From Porticoccaceae bacterium (lineage in GTDB: Bacteria > Pseudomonadota > Gammaproteobacteria > Pseudomonadales > Porticoccaceae), in contig JALOAH010000040.1 in NCBI GenBank assembly GCA_023228865.1, positions 1 through 40,916 of the forward strand: a stretch of DNA of 40,916 nt, written 5' to 3'. This document shows positions 33,875 to 40,916 of the stretch, in pieces. How positions within the stretch are numbered: position 1 is the first letter of the stretch; every line of letters begins with the position of its first letter. The notes under the pieces were generated by a model. That model had not been told where the DNA came from, searched no databases, and worked only from the letters and a program-made list of their open reading frames with translations. The translations under genes were made by a program, and so were the position numbers.

Positions 33875-34675
33875 CTACTGTTCCGCTTTGCGAAACAACA
33901 GTGTCATTCTGTCGCTCTCGCCGATGGCGCTGTATTTTTCCCTATCGGTATCCCCCAGCCTTAGTGTTGGCGGCAAAGACCAGACGCCGGCAGGATGGTC
34001 GCTCTTATCCAGGGGATTGGCGTTAATTTCGCTCTTTGCCACCAGTTTAAACCCGGCTTTCTCGGCGAGTTCGATCACCGCAGCTTCCGTCATATAACCG
34101 TTATCGAGCATCCACTGGCGATCCTTGTCCGGCGGAGCCCGGTGCTCGACCACGCCGAGCATACCGCCGGGTTTCAAGACTTTATAAAAGAGTGCAAATG
34201 CCTGCTCTTCACTGTTGTCCCGCAACCAGTTGTGCACATTGCGAAAGGTCACCACCCTGTCGACACTGCTATCGGCAACGTCGAGGACACCGCTTCCGGG
34301 ATTAAATTCGACAACGTCGACATTTCCGTAAACAACGGGATCAGCGCCGAGTTTTTCGATGAACTCTTTTCTCACCTTATTAAAATAAGGCACTGGGCTG
34401 TCACTGCTGAAATGGGCGGCATAGAGCTTGCCCTCATCTTTGAGCAACGGCGCCAAGATTTCCGTATACCAGCCAGCGCCGGGCCAGACCTCCACCACAG
34501 TCATGGTCGGGTCGATGGCAAAAAAATCGAGGGTCTCCCGAGGGTGGCGAAATTCATCCCGCTGGCGATTTTCAACGCTGCGATGATCCCCCGAGAGAAT
34601 CGCCGTCAAATCAGCTGCTGCAACTGACGTAAAAGGCAACGCCAGGAACAGTAGCAGCCCAATCGTCTTTTTCAT
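33875..34675 (-). CDS. Exported class I SAM-dependent methyltransferase-like protein
   Basis: The 266-aa product has a signal peptide (MKKTIGLLLFLALPFTSVAA-AD) followed by a methyltransferase fold. Motif I appears as VVEVWPGAGWYTEILAPLL near residue 60, and the post-I and later motifs as VVEFNPGSG, FRNVHNWLRDNSEEQAFALF and KPGGMLGVVEHR. Predicted periplasmic methyltransferases of this type are widespread in proteobacteria but unexplained, since SAM is cytosolic. ATG 34675 has AGGAG six bases upstream. It is divergent from gcvR across about 100 bp. Confidence 0.85.
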   Translation of the reverse strand: MKKTIGLLLFLALPFTSVAAADLTAILSGDHRSVENRQRDEFRHPRETLDFFAIDPTMTVVEVWPGAGWYTEILAPLLKDEGKLYAAHFSSDSPVPYFNKVRKEFIEKLGADPVVYGNVDVVEFNPGSGVLDVADSSVDRVVTFRNVHNWLRDNSEEQAFALFYKVLKPGGMLGVVEHRAPPDKDRQWMLDNGYMTEAAVIELAEKAGFKLVAKSEINANPLDKSDHPAGVWSLPPTLRLGDTDREKYSAIGESDRMTLLFRKAEQ

Positions 34676-34731
34676 ACATACTCCTGCATCAGTTGTTGAT
34701 AATTGGCAGGTATTACCCGCTCTGCTTCCAC

Positions 34732-34737
34732 TATAAT
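34732..34737 (+). promoter_or_regulatory. -10 element upstream of gcvR
   Basis: A perfect TATAAT lies 41 bp before the gcvR ATG in the divergent intergenic region. The -35 is unclear (GTATTA at 34710-34715 gives 16 bp spacing). Confidence 0.4.
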
Positions 34738-34777
34738 GTGTTGAAATTTCCCCATAGTGACAGAATCAGGATTAACC

Positions 34778-35290
34778 ATGAACAACCAGTTGGTCATCAG
34801 CATACTTACCGACGACAGACCCGGCGTGGTCGAACAGGTCGCCGCCATCATCACCAACCACCAGGGCAACTGGCTTGAGTCCGCCCTGTCGCGATTGGGG
34901 GGAAAATTTGCCGGTATCATTCTTGTCGATATTCCTGTCGATCAGCAAGGGGCTCTTGAAGCAGCCCTCGCCGGCCTGGCCAGCAAAGGTATTCGCGTTT
35001 CCGTGGATCATGCCGGTTCCGCCACTGCCATTGGCGGCGAGCAGGCCGACTTCGACGTTATCGGCAATGACCGCCAGGGGATTGTCGGTGAAATCAGCCA
35101 TGTTCTCGCCCGGCACAATGTTAGCGTCGATGAACTTTACACCAATACCGAAAACGCACCCATGAGCGGCGAACTGCTCTTTAAGGCCTCTGCGAGGGTC
35201 ATTATACCCAAGGGTATGAGCAGGGAGGATTTGCAGGAAATCCTTGAGCAGCTGTCCAGCGATCTTGTGGTTGAATTCAAGGAAGCTTGA
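34778..35290 (+). CDS. gcvR: Glycine cleavage system transcriptional repressor-like ACT protein
   Basis: The 170-aa protein comprises two ACT domains, at about 4-80 (LVISILTDDRPGVVEQVAAI) and 88-165 (FDVIGNDRQGIVGEISHVLA). In E. coli GcvR represses the gcv operon by binding GcvA when glycine is low. No gcv genes are in the window, so only the family is assigned; relatives are also annotated as generic ACT proteins. ATG 34778 has AGGA seven bases upstream. The TrmH-family gene follows by 11 bp and is probably cotranscribed. Confidence 0.8.
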   Translation: MNNQLVISILTDDRPGVVEQVAAIITNHQGNWLESALSRLGGKFAGIILVDIPVDQQGALEAALAGLASKGIRVSVDHAGSATAIGGEQADFDVIGNDRQGIVGEISHVLARHNVSVDELYTNTENAPMSGELLFKASARVIIPKGMSREDLQEILEQLSSDLVVEFKEA

Positions 35291-35301
35291 AATAATTAGC
35301 C

Positions 35302-36066
35302 ATGAGCACATTCTATCAGGAAAAGAAACAATTCTTCGACAACTTACTCACAGTCTACGGTAGAAAACCCGTTCTTGAGGTTCTTCAGGACAGCTCGATC
35401 CCGGTTTTTCGCCTCCACCTGGCCGACACCAACCAGTCCGGTGGCATTCTCGCCAATATTGAAAAACTCGCCAGTCGACGGGGTGTCGACATTCGCTACC
35501 ACAGTCGCGACGAGCTGTCGCGCATCTCGAAAAACCGGCGCCAGGATCAGGGCGTGGCCATCGACCTCAGCTGCCCGGGATACCAACATTACCGGGACTT
35601 TCTGCGCGAGCGCAGCGCAACGAATTTTCGCCTGATTGCCCTCGACAAAATTACCAATCCACAGAACCTCGGCATGATTTTGCGCTCCGTCAGCGCCAGC
35701 CCTCTCGATGGCATTCTTTTGCCCACCAGGGGCAGCGCCCCCCTGTGCCCCCTGGTGATCAAGGCCAGCGCAGGAACCCTTTTCAAATGCACAATTCTTC
35801 GCTGTGACAAACTGGATGACGCCCTCAGCGCTTTTGCCGAAGCCGGTACCGACATCTGTGTCCTCAGCGGCTCCGCCGACACCTCCCTCAATGACTACCA
35901 CCCCCGCCGGTCGGTTATCTATGTGCTCGGCAATGAAACCCAGGGCGTATCACCAGAGGTGGCGAGGCTTGCCAATACCCGACTGCGCATTCCCATGAAC
36001 AATGGCGTCGAATCCCTCAATGTGGCGGTGACTGCGGCGCTGATTGCCTTTCGCGGTGTTATTTGA
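35302..36066 (+). CDS. TrmH/SpoU family RNA 2'-O-methyltransferase
   Basis: The 254-aa protein has an N-terminal substrate-binding part (YGRKPVLEVLQDSSIPVFRL) and a SPOUT domain with the three family motifs: LDKITNPQNLGMILRS, VLGNETQGVSPEV and IPMNNGVESLNVAVTAAL, which form the knotted SAM site. It methylates the 2'-OH of a nucleotide in rRNA or tRNA; RlmB-like activity is possible but the target cannot be read. The start has only a weak ribosome binding site, consistent with coupling to the gcvR-like gene just upstream. It is convergent with yqcC. Confidence 0.9.
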   Translation: MSTFYQEKKQFFDNLLTVYGRKPVLEVLQDSSIPVFRLHLADTNQSGGILANIEKLASRRGVDIRYHSRDELSRISKNRRQDQGVAIDLSCPGYQHYRDFLRERSATNFRLIALDKITNPQNLGMILRSVSASPLDGILLPTRGSAPLCPLVIKASAGTLFKCTILRCDKLDDALSAFAEAGTDICVLSGSADTSLNDYHPRRSVIYVLGNETQGVSPEVARLANTRLRIPMNNGVESLNVAVTAALIAFRGVI

Positions 36067-36091
36067 GTTGATGGACGGCTGACAATATCTG

Positions 36092-36436
36092 TCAATGGTT
36101 GCCGGCCAGCAACGCGTCAATACTGCGCAGCACGCGAACGACTTCGGCGCCAGCGCCACTGCTAGGAGAAAAAAGGGCTGAAGCAAAAAATTCTTCCGCC
36201 ATCGACGCAACGCTGGAGTTGGTCGGCAATGATGCCTGGCTTGCCACTATGGCCAAGAGTTTGGGGATAAAAACAAACTGCAGCCACTGGTCAAACGACA
36301 ATGTATCCCAGGCGAACGGCTGGTCGCTGGCAAGCGCCTGGGCGGGCGGCGCAGTGATTGACCACAGCTGTGAATCCCGCAACAGCTTCTCCAGTTCAAC
36401 GAGCCTTGCTTTCAATTCATGATGTTTAACGGACAT
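36092..36436 (-). CDS. yqcC: YqcC family protein (DUF446)
   Basis: This 114-aa protein has the family pattern LVELEKLLRDSQLWSITAPP, ALASDQPFAWDTLSFDQWLQ and FVFIPKLLAIV. Function is unknown; in E. coli yqcC is next to truC. ATG 36436 has AGGAAA just upstream. It follows dinG by 16 bp on the same strand and is the end of the pyrB-acyltransferase-dinG-yqcC run. Confidence 0.9.
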   Translation of the reverse strand: MSVKHHELKARLVELEKLLRDSQLWSITAPPAQALASDQPFAWDTLSFDQWLQFVFIPKLLAIVASQASLPTNSSVASMAEEFFASALFSPSSGAGAEVVRVLRSIDALLAGNH

Positions 36437-36452
36437 GATTTCCTACGGCGCC

Positions 36453-38579
36453 TCAGTCGATTTCCCGGCGAAACGGCGGCAGAGAGTCGAGCAGCTGGCG
36501 GCCATAAAACTTGCTCACCAGGCGACGATCGAGAATGGTCACCCGGCCTGTATCCGATTCTGTGCGCAGCAGGCGACCGCAGGCCTGAATCAATCTCAGC
36601 GAAGTGTCTGGAAGAGTCATCGCCTGAAACGGTTTAAGGCCAAGAGATTCCAGCCACTCGGCCTGCGCGGCCTGCAAGGGATCGTCGGGAACCGCAAAAG
36701 GCAACTTGGCGATAATCACGTGGTTGCAGTAATTGCCCGGCAGATCCAGCCCCTCGGCAAAGCTGGCGAGGCCAAAAATAATACTGCCATCTCCGCCATC
36801 TATACGCTCCTTGTGGCGGCGGACAATTTCACTGTGGGAGTAATCTCCCTGCATCAGCACAATATCTCTCAATTCCAGACTAATGGCTGCGGCGACAGAT
36901 TCCATCTGGCGACGGGACGAAAACAGCACCAGGCTGGCGTCTTCTCTATTGACGAGGCTGTTGAGATTGTCGATGACCGCCTGGGTATGGGCGCTGGCGT
37001 CACTGGCGTCGGCTCCTATGTCGGGAATTGCCAGGACAGCGGCGTTGGCGAAATCAAAGGCGCCTGGAACAGCCAGGGTTGTCGCATGACCGGGAAGGCC
37101 GACGGTGGCGGCAAAGCGGTCAAAGCGACCCAGAGCGCGAATGGTTGCCGATGCGGCGACAACGCCGAAGGCGCGATACCAGAGATTGGCGCGCAGCAGG
37201 TCGGCGGCGGAAATGGGAGAAACCGACACCACCACGTCCTGCCCCAGCTCATCGGGGGATAACCATCTCGCCCTGGGCGGCTGATCGGGTTTATCGGTTT
37301 CCGCCATCTGTGTCCACAATCCGGTAACCGCTTCCACCCGCGCCAGCCAGTTGCCGACGCCCTGGTGGATCTGTTCCAAATCGACGCGGGGAACAGGGCT
37401 GAAACCATCGAGTTTTTTCTCGAGGCTGGAAGAAAGATCGTCCAAATGGGAATGCAGTTTGATAAAACCCCTGGCCAGCACCGCAGACAGATCGCGAATT
37501 TCCAAGCCCACATCCCCCAGGGGAAAGCGAAAATGGCTGGTGTTGGCAGGAAGTTTTTCGTCAAGAATATGACTAAACAGGGGTGTGGCCTGGCGCAGGC
37601 TCTGCAGGGCATCCGCGGCCGCGCTGCCGATCTGATCCAATTGAGAAACCAGGCCGGTATCGCCCGCCAGAGTTTTGGCGGTGATGGCCAGACCTTTTTC
37701 CAGCTGCTCCAGCCACTGCACCGTCGCCTTCAAGCGGCAACTGGCGGCAAAATGGCGCAGGGTGGTGTCGCCGAGACGGTGGGCTTCGTCAAAAATATAG
37801 ATGGCCTGCTCTGGCGCAGGCAGAATCGCCCCGCCCCCCAGGGACAGATCCGCCATCACCAGATCGTGATTGGCAATAATGCAGTCCGCATCTTCAAGCT
37901 GCGCCCGCGCGCGGAAAAAGGCGCACTGATTAACCTTGCGACAGCGATGGCCTGTGCACTGGCGGCGATCCACCGTCAATGCCCGCCAGACACTGTCATC
38001 AATAAACTCCGGCCAGGCGTCACGGTCGCCGTCCCATTCACCCGCCGTCAGGCTTTCATCGAGTTTTTTAAAAAAATCGCCACTGATCTTGTCGCTGTTG
38101 AAAGGTTTTTCATCCTCGAAAAGAAAAAGTCCGGACTCACTGGCATCCGCCGCATCCAGGCAAAGTTCGAGGCGAATATTGCAGAGGTAGCGCCCCCGCC
38201 CCTTGGCGAGGGCAAAGGAATATTTCCAACCGGTGGCGGCAAGCAGTTCAGGAATATCCTTTACCATCAGCTGGGATTGCAGAGAAACCGTTCCAGTAGC
38301 CACCACCACCTGCTTGCCCATCGCCCGCGCCACCGGCAGAACCGGCAACAGATAGCCCAGGGTTTTACCGGTGCCCGTCCCCGCCTCGACAACACAAATA
38401 GGGGTATCGCCGTCCCGCTCACCCTCCTCATTAACCTCAACTTTGCCGAGGGTGGAGGCAATGATGCCGATCATCTGACGCTGCCCCTGGCGCGGTTTGA
38501 GGTCGCGATAGCGCAGAAAGCTGCGATAGCCTTCCTGAATGGTGGCTTTCAGATCTTCACTGAGTTCAGGCAAGCCCAT
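36453..38579 (-). CDS. dinG: DinG-like ATP-dependent DNA helicase (XPD-type, Fe-S)
   Basis: The 708-aa superfamily 2 helicase unwinds 5' to 3' and resolves R-loops and replication conflicts. Walker A is VEAGTGTGKTLGYL near residue 63, the Walker B box is IFDEAHRLGD near 260, and four cysteines between them (CNIRLELC region, then CTGHRCRKVNQC) fit the Fe-S cluster domain. Helicase C-terminal motifs include LVLFSSRRQMESVA, FGLASFAEGLDLPG and QACGRLLRTESDTGRVTILD. The start overlaps the acyltransferase gene by 14 bp. ATG 38579 touches its AGGAG; a TTG two codons on (38573) has better spacing and may be the true start. Confidence 0.93.
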   Translation of the reverse strand: MGLPELSEDLKATIQEGYRSFLRYRDLKPRQGQRQMIGIIASTLGKVEVNEEGERDGDTPICVVEAGTGTGKTLGYLLPVLPVARAMGKQVVVATGTVSLQSQLMVKDIPELLAATGWKYSFALAKGRGRYLCNIRLELCLDAADASESGLFLFEDEKPFNSDKISGDFFKKLDESLTAGEWDGDRDAWPEFIDDSVWRALTVDRRQCTGHRCRKVNQCAFFRARAQLEDADCIIANHDLVMADLSLGGGAILPAPEQAIYIFDEAHRLGDTTLRHFAASCRLKATVQWLEQLEKGLAITAKTLAGDTGLVSQLDQIGSAAADALQSLRQATPLFSHILDEKLPANTSHFRFPLGDVGLEIRDLSAVLARGFIKLHSHLDDLSSSLEKKLDGFSPVPRVDLEQIHQGVGNWLARVEAVTGLWTQMAETDKPDQPPRARWLSPDELGQDVVVSVSPISAADLLRANLWYRAFGVVAASATIRALGRFDRFAATVGLPGHATTLAVPGAFDFANAAVLAIPDIGADASDASAHTQAVIDNLNSLVNREDASLVLFSSRRQMESVAAAISLELRDIVLMQGDYSHSEIVRRHKERIDGGDGSIIFGLASFAEGLDLPGNYCNHVIIAKLPFAVPDDPLQAAQAEWLESLGLKPFQAMTLPDTSLRLIQACGRLLRTESDTGRVTILDRRLVSKFYGRQLLDSLPPFRREID

Positions 38580-39771
38580 CTCCTGACAAGGCCATGGCTT
38601 CAAGGTCAAAGCGGCTCTGCACGGGATTGGCGTAGGTCTCGAGGAATATTTGCGTGACTCCGTCATTTTCCTGAGCCACCCTTGCCATCAGTTCCTGCTC
38701 CACATCCCGCCAGTCGCAGTGGGGAAAACCGGCTTTGAGCTCGGCGATGCGGCCATCGCTGCCGTGGAGTTTTTCCCAGGCGATCAGATTGGTCGGATGG
38801 AGTTTGTAATTGGCGATAATCTGGCGATCCATCTGCAGAGCGAGATCATCGGCATCGGCAACATGGGTAATAACATCACCATAAGCGACATGAACGGCGC
38901 CCTTGTAGCCGACGATGCCCTGGTAAAGACTTTTCAGATCCTCATGCTCGGACTTTTTGTAACTGCCCGTGGTGTGAAGCTGATAAATTTCCCGCGCCTT
39001 GTCCAGGTCACAGGGGTCGAACATGTAGGATATGGCCACAGGAACAAGGTTCATTGCAGCAATGGCCTCGCTAAAACTCTGCTCCTGGTCTTTGCCGAGG
39101 CCAAGCATTTTCAGCAGTGCCGTCTCGGTGCGGTCGATACCGTTTTTGGCGCGACCTTCCCGCTGGGCAATCCAGACATGGGAGTGATCCACCAAAAGGC
39201 TGTGGCGAATATAGCGGGAGAGGTTGGTAAGGGCGGCGAGCTTATCGCGCTTACCCTTCACCGAACGGCGCACAATAAAACTTTTATTGACCCGCATCAG
39301 GTCGGAAGAAAACGGTTTGCTGAGAAGGTTGTCACCAATGGCAATGCGCACGGTTCCCATGCCGTGGTTGTGGAGGGACAAATTCACAAACGCGGGATCC
39401 ATGGCAATATCGCGGTGGTTACTGATAAAGAGATAAGCCGTGCCCTTATCGAGACCATCGAGCCCCGACACGGTGAAGATGGAATCGGACTTTTTGAGCA
39501 TTTTTTCCATCTGCTCGCCGATCAGCATCTGCAGGTCGTGAACGCAGCGAATGCTGTCAAAGCGCCTGTGGAGCAGGCGGCGAATATAGGGGGTCAACAG
39601 GGGGCTGAAATAACGGGACAGCACCGGATGCTTGATGGACAACAGGGTTTTGGCAAATTCCGGGTCGTCCATTAAGCGCGCCATCACTTCAGGCACTTCA
39701 TTATCGTTATAGGGACGAATATCATCAAATTCGCCAACAACAGCTGTATCACTCATAGTTGCGTCATTCAT
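38566..39771 (-). CDS. PlsC-like glycerolipid acyltransferase
   Basis: This 401-aa protein belongs to the 1-acyl-glycerol-3-phosphate acyltransferase-like group. It has SNHRDIAMDPAFVNL near residue 115, in place of the canonical NHXXXXD motif, and REGRAKNGID near 200, in place of the PEGTRS block. The N-terminal region (PYNDNEVPEVMARLMDDPEF) is found in related Vibrio and Shewanella proteins. It would transfer an acyl chain to a glycerolipid at the inner membrane, but the acceptor is not known. The start is uncertain; 39771 and 39756 are both ATG and neither has a clear ribosome binding site. It is directly downstream of pyrB and overlaps dinG. Confidence 0.75.
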   Translation of the reverse strand: MNDATMSDTAVVGEFDDIRPYNDNEVPEVMARLMDDPEFAKTLLSIKHPVLSRYFSPLLTPYIRRLLHRRFDSIRCVHDLQMLIGEQMEKMLKKSDSIFTVSGLDGLDKGTAYLFISNHRDIAMDPAFVNLSLHNHGMGTVRIAIGDNLLSKPFSSDLMRVNKSFIVRRSVKGKRDKLAALTNLSRYIRHSLLVDHSHVWIAQREGRAKNGIDRTETALLKMLGLGKDQEQSFSEAIAAMNLVPVAISYMFDPCDLDKAREIYQLHTTGSYKKSEHEDLKSLYQGIVGYKGAVHVAYGDVITHVADADDLALQMDRQIIANYKLHPTNLIAWEKLHGSDGRIAELKAGFPHCDWRDVEQELMARVAQENDGVTQIFLETYANPVQSRFDLEAMALSGDGLA

Positions 39772-39791
39772 TGAAGGCTTGCGCCGTATTA

Positions 39792-40808
39792 TCAAGACTG
39801 GGTTCTGGGGTTGTGCCAGCGGACATCTCGGGAATAGGTTTCCACCAGATGCGCCACATCCAGAATCAGGGCGAACATGGCCATGCGCACAATCAGGCCA
39901 TTATCGGTTTGGCGAAAGATGGCCAGATTGGGGTTATCGTCGAGATCCTTGTCCAGCTCATTGGCCTCAGCGCGGGAATCCCGCGGCAGCGGGTGCATGA
40001 TCACCGTATTGGGCTCGCAGTGCTGGGTATAAATGGCGCTGTTGAGACGAAAGCGGCCACGATAGAGATCTGCCTGCTGGCGGTCGAGAAAACGCTCTTC
40101 CTGAATTCGAGTTGAATAGACAATATCCACATTGGAGATACTGGCTTCCAGCTGATCGGTTACTATAACCCGATGCCCGGCCTCTCGCAGAGCCTGCAAA
40201 TATTCTTCGGGCATCGCCAGCTCCTGGGGCGACACCAACACCACAGTGACATTGCGATAGAGGCTGAGTAATTTACACAGTGAATGCACGGTGCGGCCGT
40301 ATTTGAGATCGCCAATCATGGCGATTCTGAGGCCGTCGATACTGCGGTGTTTGGCAGACAGTTCGCGCTCGATGGTGTACAGATCGAGCAATGCCTGGCT
40401 GGGGTGCTCGTTGCTGCCATCGCCGCCGTTAATCACCGGCACACGACTGGCCTTGGCAAACTCCTCCACGGAACCTTCGCGGGGATGGCGCATGCAGATG
40501 ACATCGCTGTAGCCGGACAAAACCCGCGCTGTGTCCTCAAGGGACTCTCCCTTGACCAGGGACGAACTCTCGCTGCCCACGGATTCGCGCACCTCGCCGC
40601 CCAGCAAGTTAAAGGCGCTGCCGAAGCTGATTCTGGTGCGCGTACTCGGCTCAAAAAACATATTGCCGAGAATGGCGCCTTCCAGCACCCTCGTCATCCG
40701 CTTGCGCTGGGCATAGGGCTCCATGAGATCGGCGGTGCGAAACAGCAGGTCGATGTCCTGCCGTTCGAATTGAGCGATTGAAAGGATATGTGCGCCGGTA
40801 AAGTTCAC
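39792..40808 (-). CDS. pyrB: Aspartate carbamoyltransferase, catalytic subunit
   Basis: The 338-aa enzyme makes carbamoyl-aspartate in pyrimidine synthesis. Carbamoyl-phosphate binding is shown by FFEPSTRTR at 51-59, SLVKGESLEDT near 84 and HPSQALLDLY near 136; the aspartate-site loop HPLPRDSRAE is near 271. It is longer than the E. coli enzyme (about 311 aa), with the extra residues mostly at the C-terminus (ILDVAHLVETYSRDVRWH). No pyrI or pyrC-like partner lies nearby. Whether it is regulated by attenuation cannot be judged, as only 108 bp of upstream DNA is in the window. The downstream acyltransferase start is about 20 bp away. Confidence 0.95.
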   Translation of the reverse strand: MNFTGAHILSIAQFERQDIDLLFRTADLMEPYAQRKRMTRVLEGAILGNMFFEPSTRTRISFGSAFNLLGGEVRESVGSESSSLVKGESLEDTARVLSGYSDVICMRHPREGSVEEFAKASRVPVINGGDGSNEHPSQALLDLYTIERELSAKHRSIDGLRIAMIGDLKYGRTVHSLCKLLSLYRNVTVVLVSPQELAMPEEYLQALREAGHRVIVTDQLEASISNVDIVYSTRIQEERFLDRQQADLYRGRFRLNSAIYTQHCEPNTVIMHPLPRDSRAEANELDKDLDDNPNLAIFRQTDNGLIVRMAMFALILDVAHLVETYSRDVRWHNPRTQS

Positions 40809-40868
40809 AAATGGCTGCCCTGTAGAAAACTGTGGCGAATTTTACCCAGTTTACCCTGCGGCAACCAG

Positions 40869-40888
40869 TGGCACAGTGACTTGTGCCA
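40869..40888. promoter_or_regulatory. Palindrome upstream of pyrB
   Basis: TGGCACA at 40869-40875 and TGTGCCA at 40882-40888 form a 7-bp perfect dyad with a six-base loop, about 60 bp before the pyrB start; a second hairpin (GCCCT/AGGGC) lies near 40898-40915. These could be an operator or a leader structure. No regulator is assigned. Confidence 0.3.
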
Positions 40889-40916
40889 TAGTTATTTGCC
40901 CTGGGTAACAAGGGCG

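Noticed and set aside
37365..38657. 430-codon plus-strand open frame opposite dinG
   Set aside because: It is antisense to a clear helicase gene with all motifs and has no recognisable domain of its own.
40651..40911. 86-codon minus-strand frame at the right edge
   Set aside because: It overlaps the pyrB start in another frame and has no family signature.

Overview
The window is a piece of a gammaproteobacterial chromosome. The best guess from gene content is a marine Cellvibrionales/Spongiibacteraceae-like lineage, but this is inferred from remembered gene neighbourhoods and not from a tree. Most of it is ordinary core genome: tex, fumC, hisB-hisH-hisA, mutY with an AsmA-family gene and yggX, tRNA-Phe(GAA), ispF, yheU, gcvR, a TrmH-family methyltransferase, yqcC, dinG, a PlsC-like acyltransferase and pyrB.

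Layout. 1-4.4 kb: an AI-2E/PerM-type permease bracketed by short repeats, a MITE-like element, a SemiSWEET and Tex. 4.5-8.0 kb: fumC converging on hisBHA, with no hisF at the end. 8.1-10.75 kb: a small secreted His/Cys protein and a TonB-dependent receptor with an Asp-Ser-His repeat loop, probably for zinc or a similar metal, closed by a strong terminator. 10.9-14.4 kb: AsmA-family gene, mutY, yggX, tRNA-Phe. 14.4-18.7 kb: an integrase pseudogene abutting the tRNA (one in-frame TAA plus a lost N-terminus), then poorly characterised envelope proteins (lipoprotein, DUF3137 protein, small secreted protein, two-helix membrane protein).

18.8-32.2 kb is the most unusual part. Two paralogous regulators, each with two TetR-type units fused in one polypeptide, sit at its two ends. 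Between them are a CNNM/CBS membrane protein and a four-gene operon made of two paralogous secreted proteins of about 590 aa with propeller-like repeats, a DUF2834 membrane protein and an NTF2/SnoaL-like protein. A separately terminated TonB-dependent receptor and a CrtC/AttH-like (DUF7064-type) protein divergent from the second regulator complete it. The operon and the promoter region of the receptor are visibly richer in A+T than the flanking core genes. A working reading is a regulon that detects, takes up and processes a hydrophobic or large extracellular compound. The substrate cannot be read from the sequence.

32.2-40.9 kb returns to housekeeping genes, mostly on the minus strand, with gcvR and the TrmH-family gene on the plus strand.

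The intergenic DNA carries several repeat types: three copies of a roughly 120-136 bp element with imperfect terminal inverted repeats (1451, 18841, 29257), a REP-like inverted doublet (18951), a nested palindromic element (21571) and short motif repeats on both sides of the permease gene. All calls come from reading the sequence; no database search was run.
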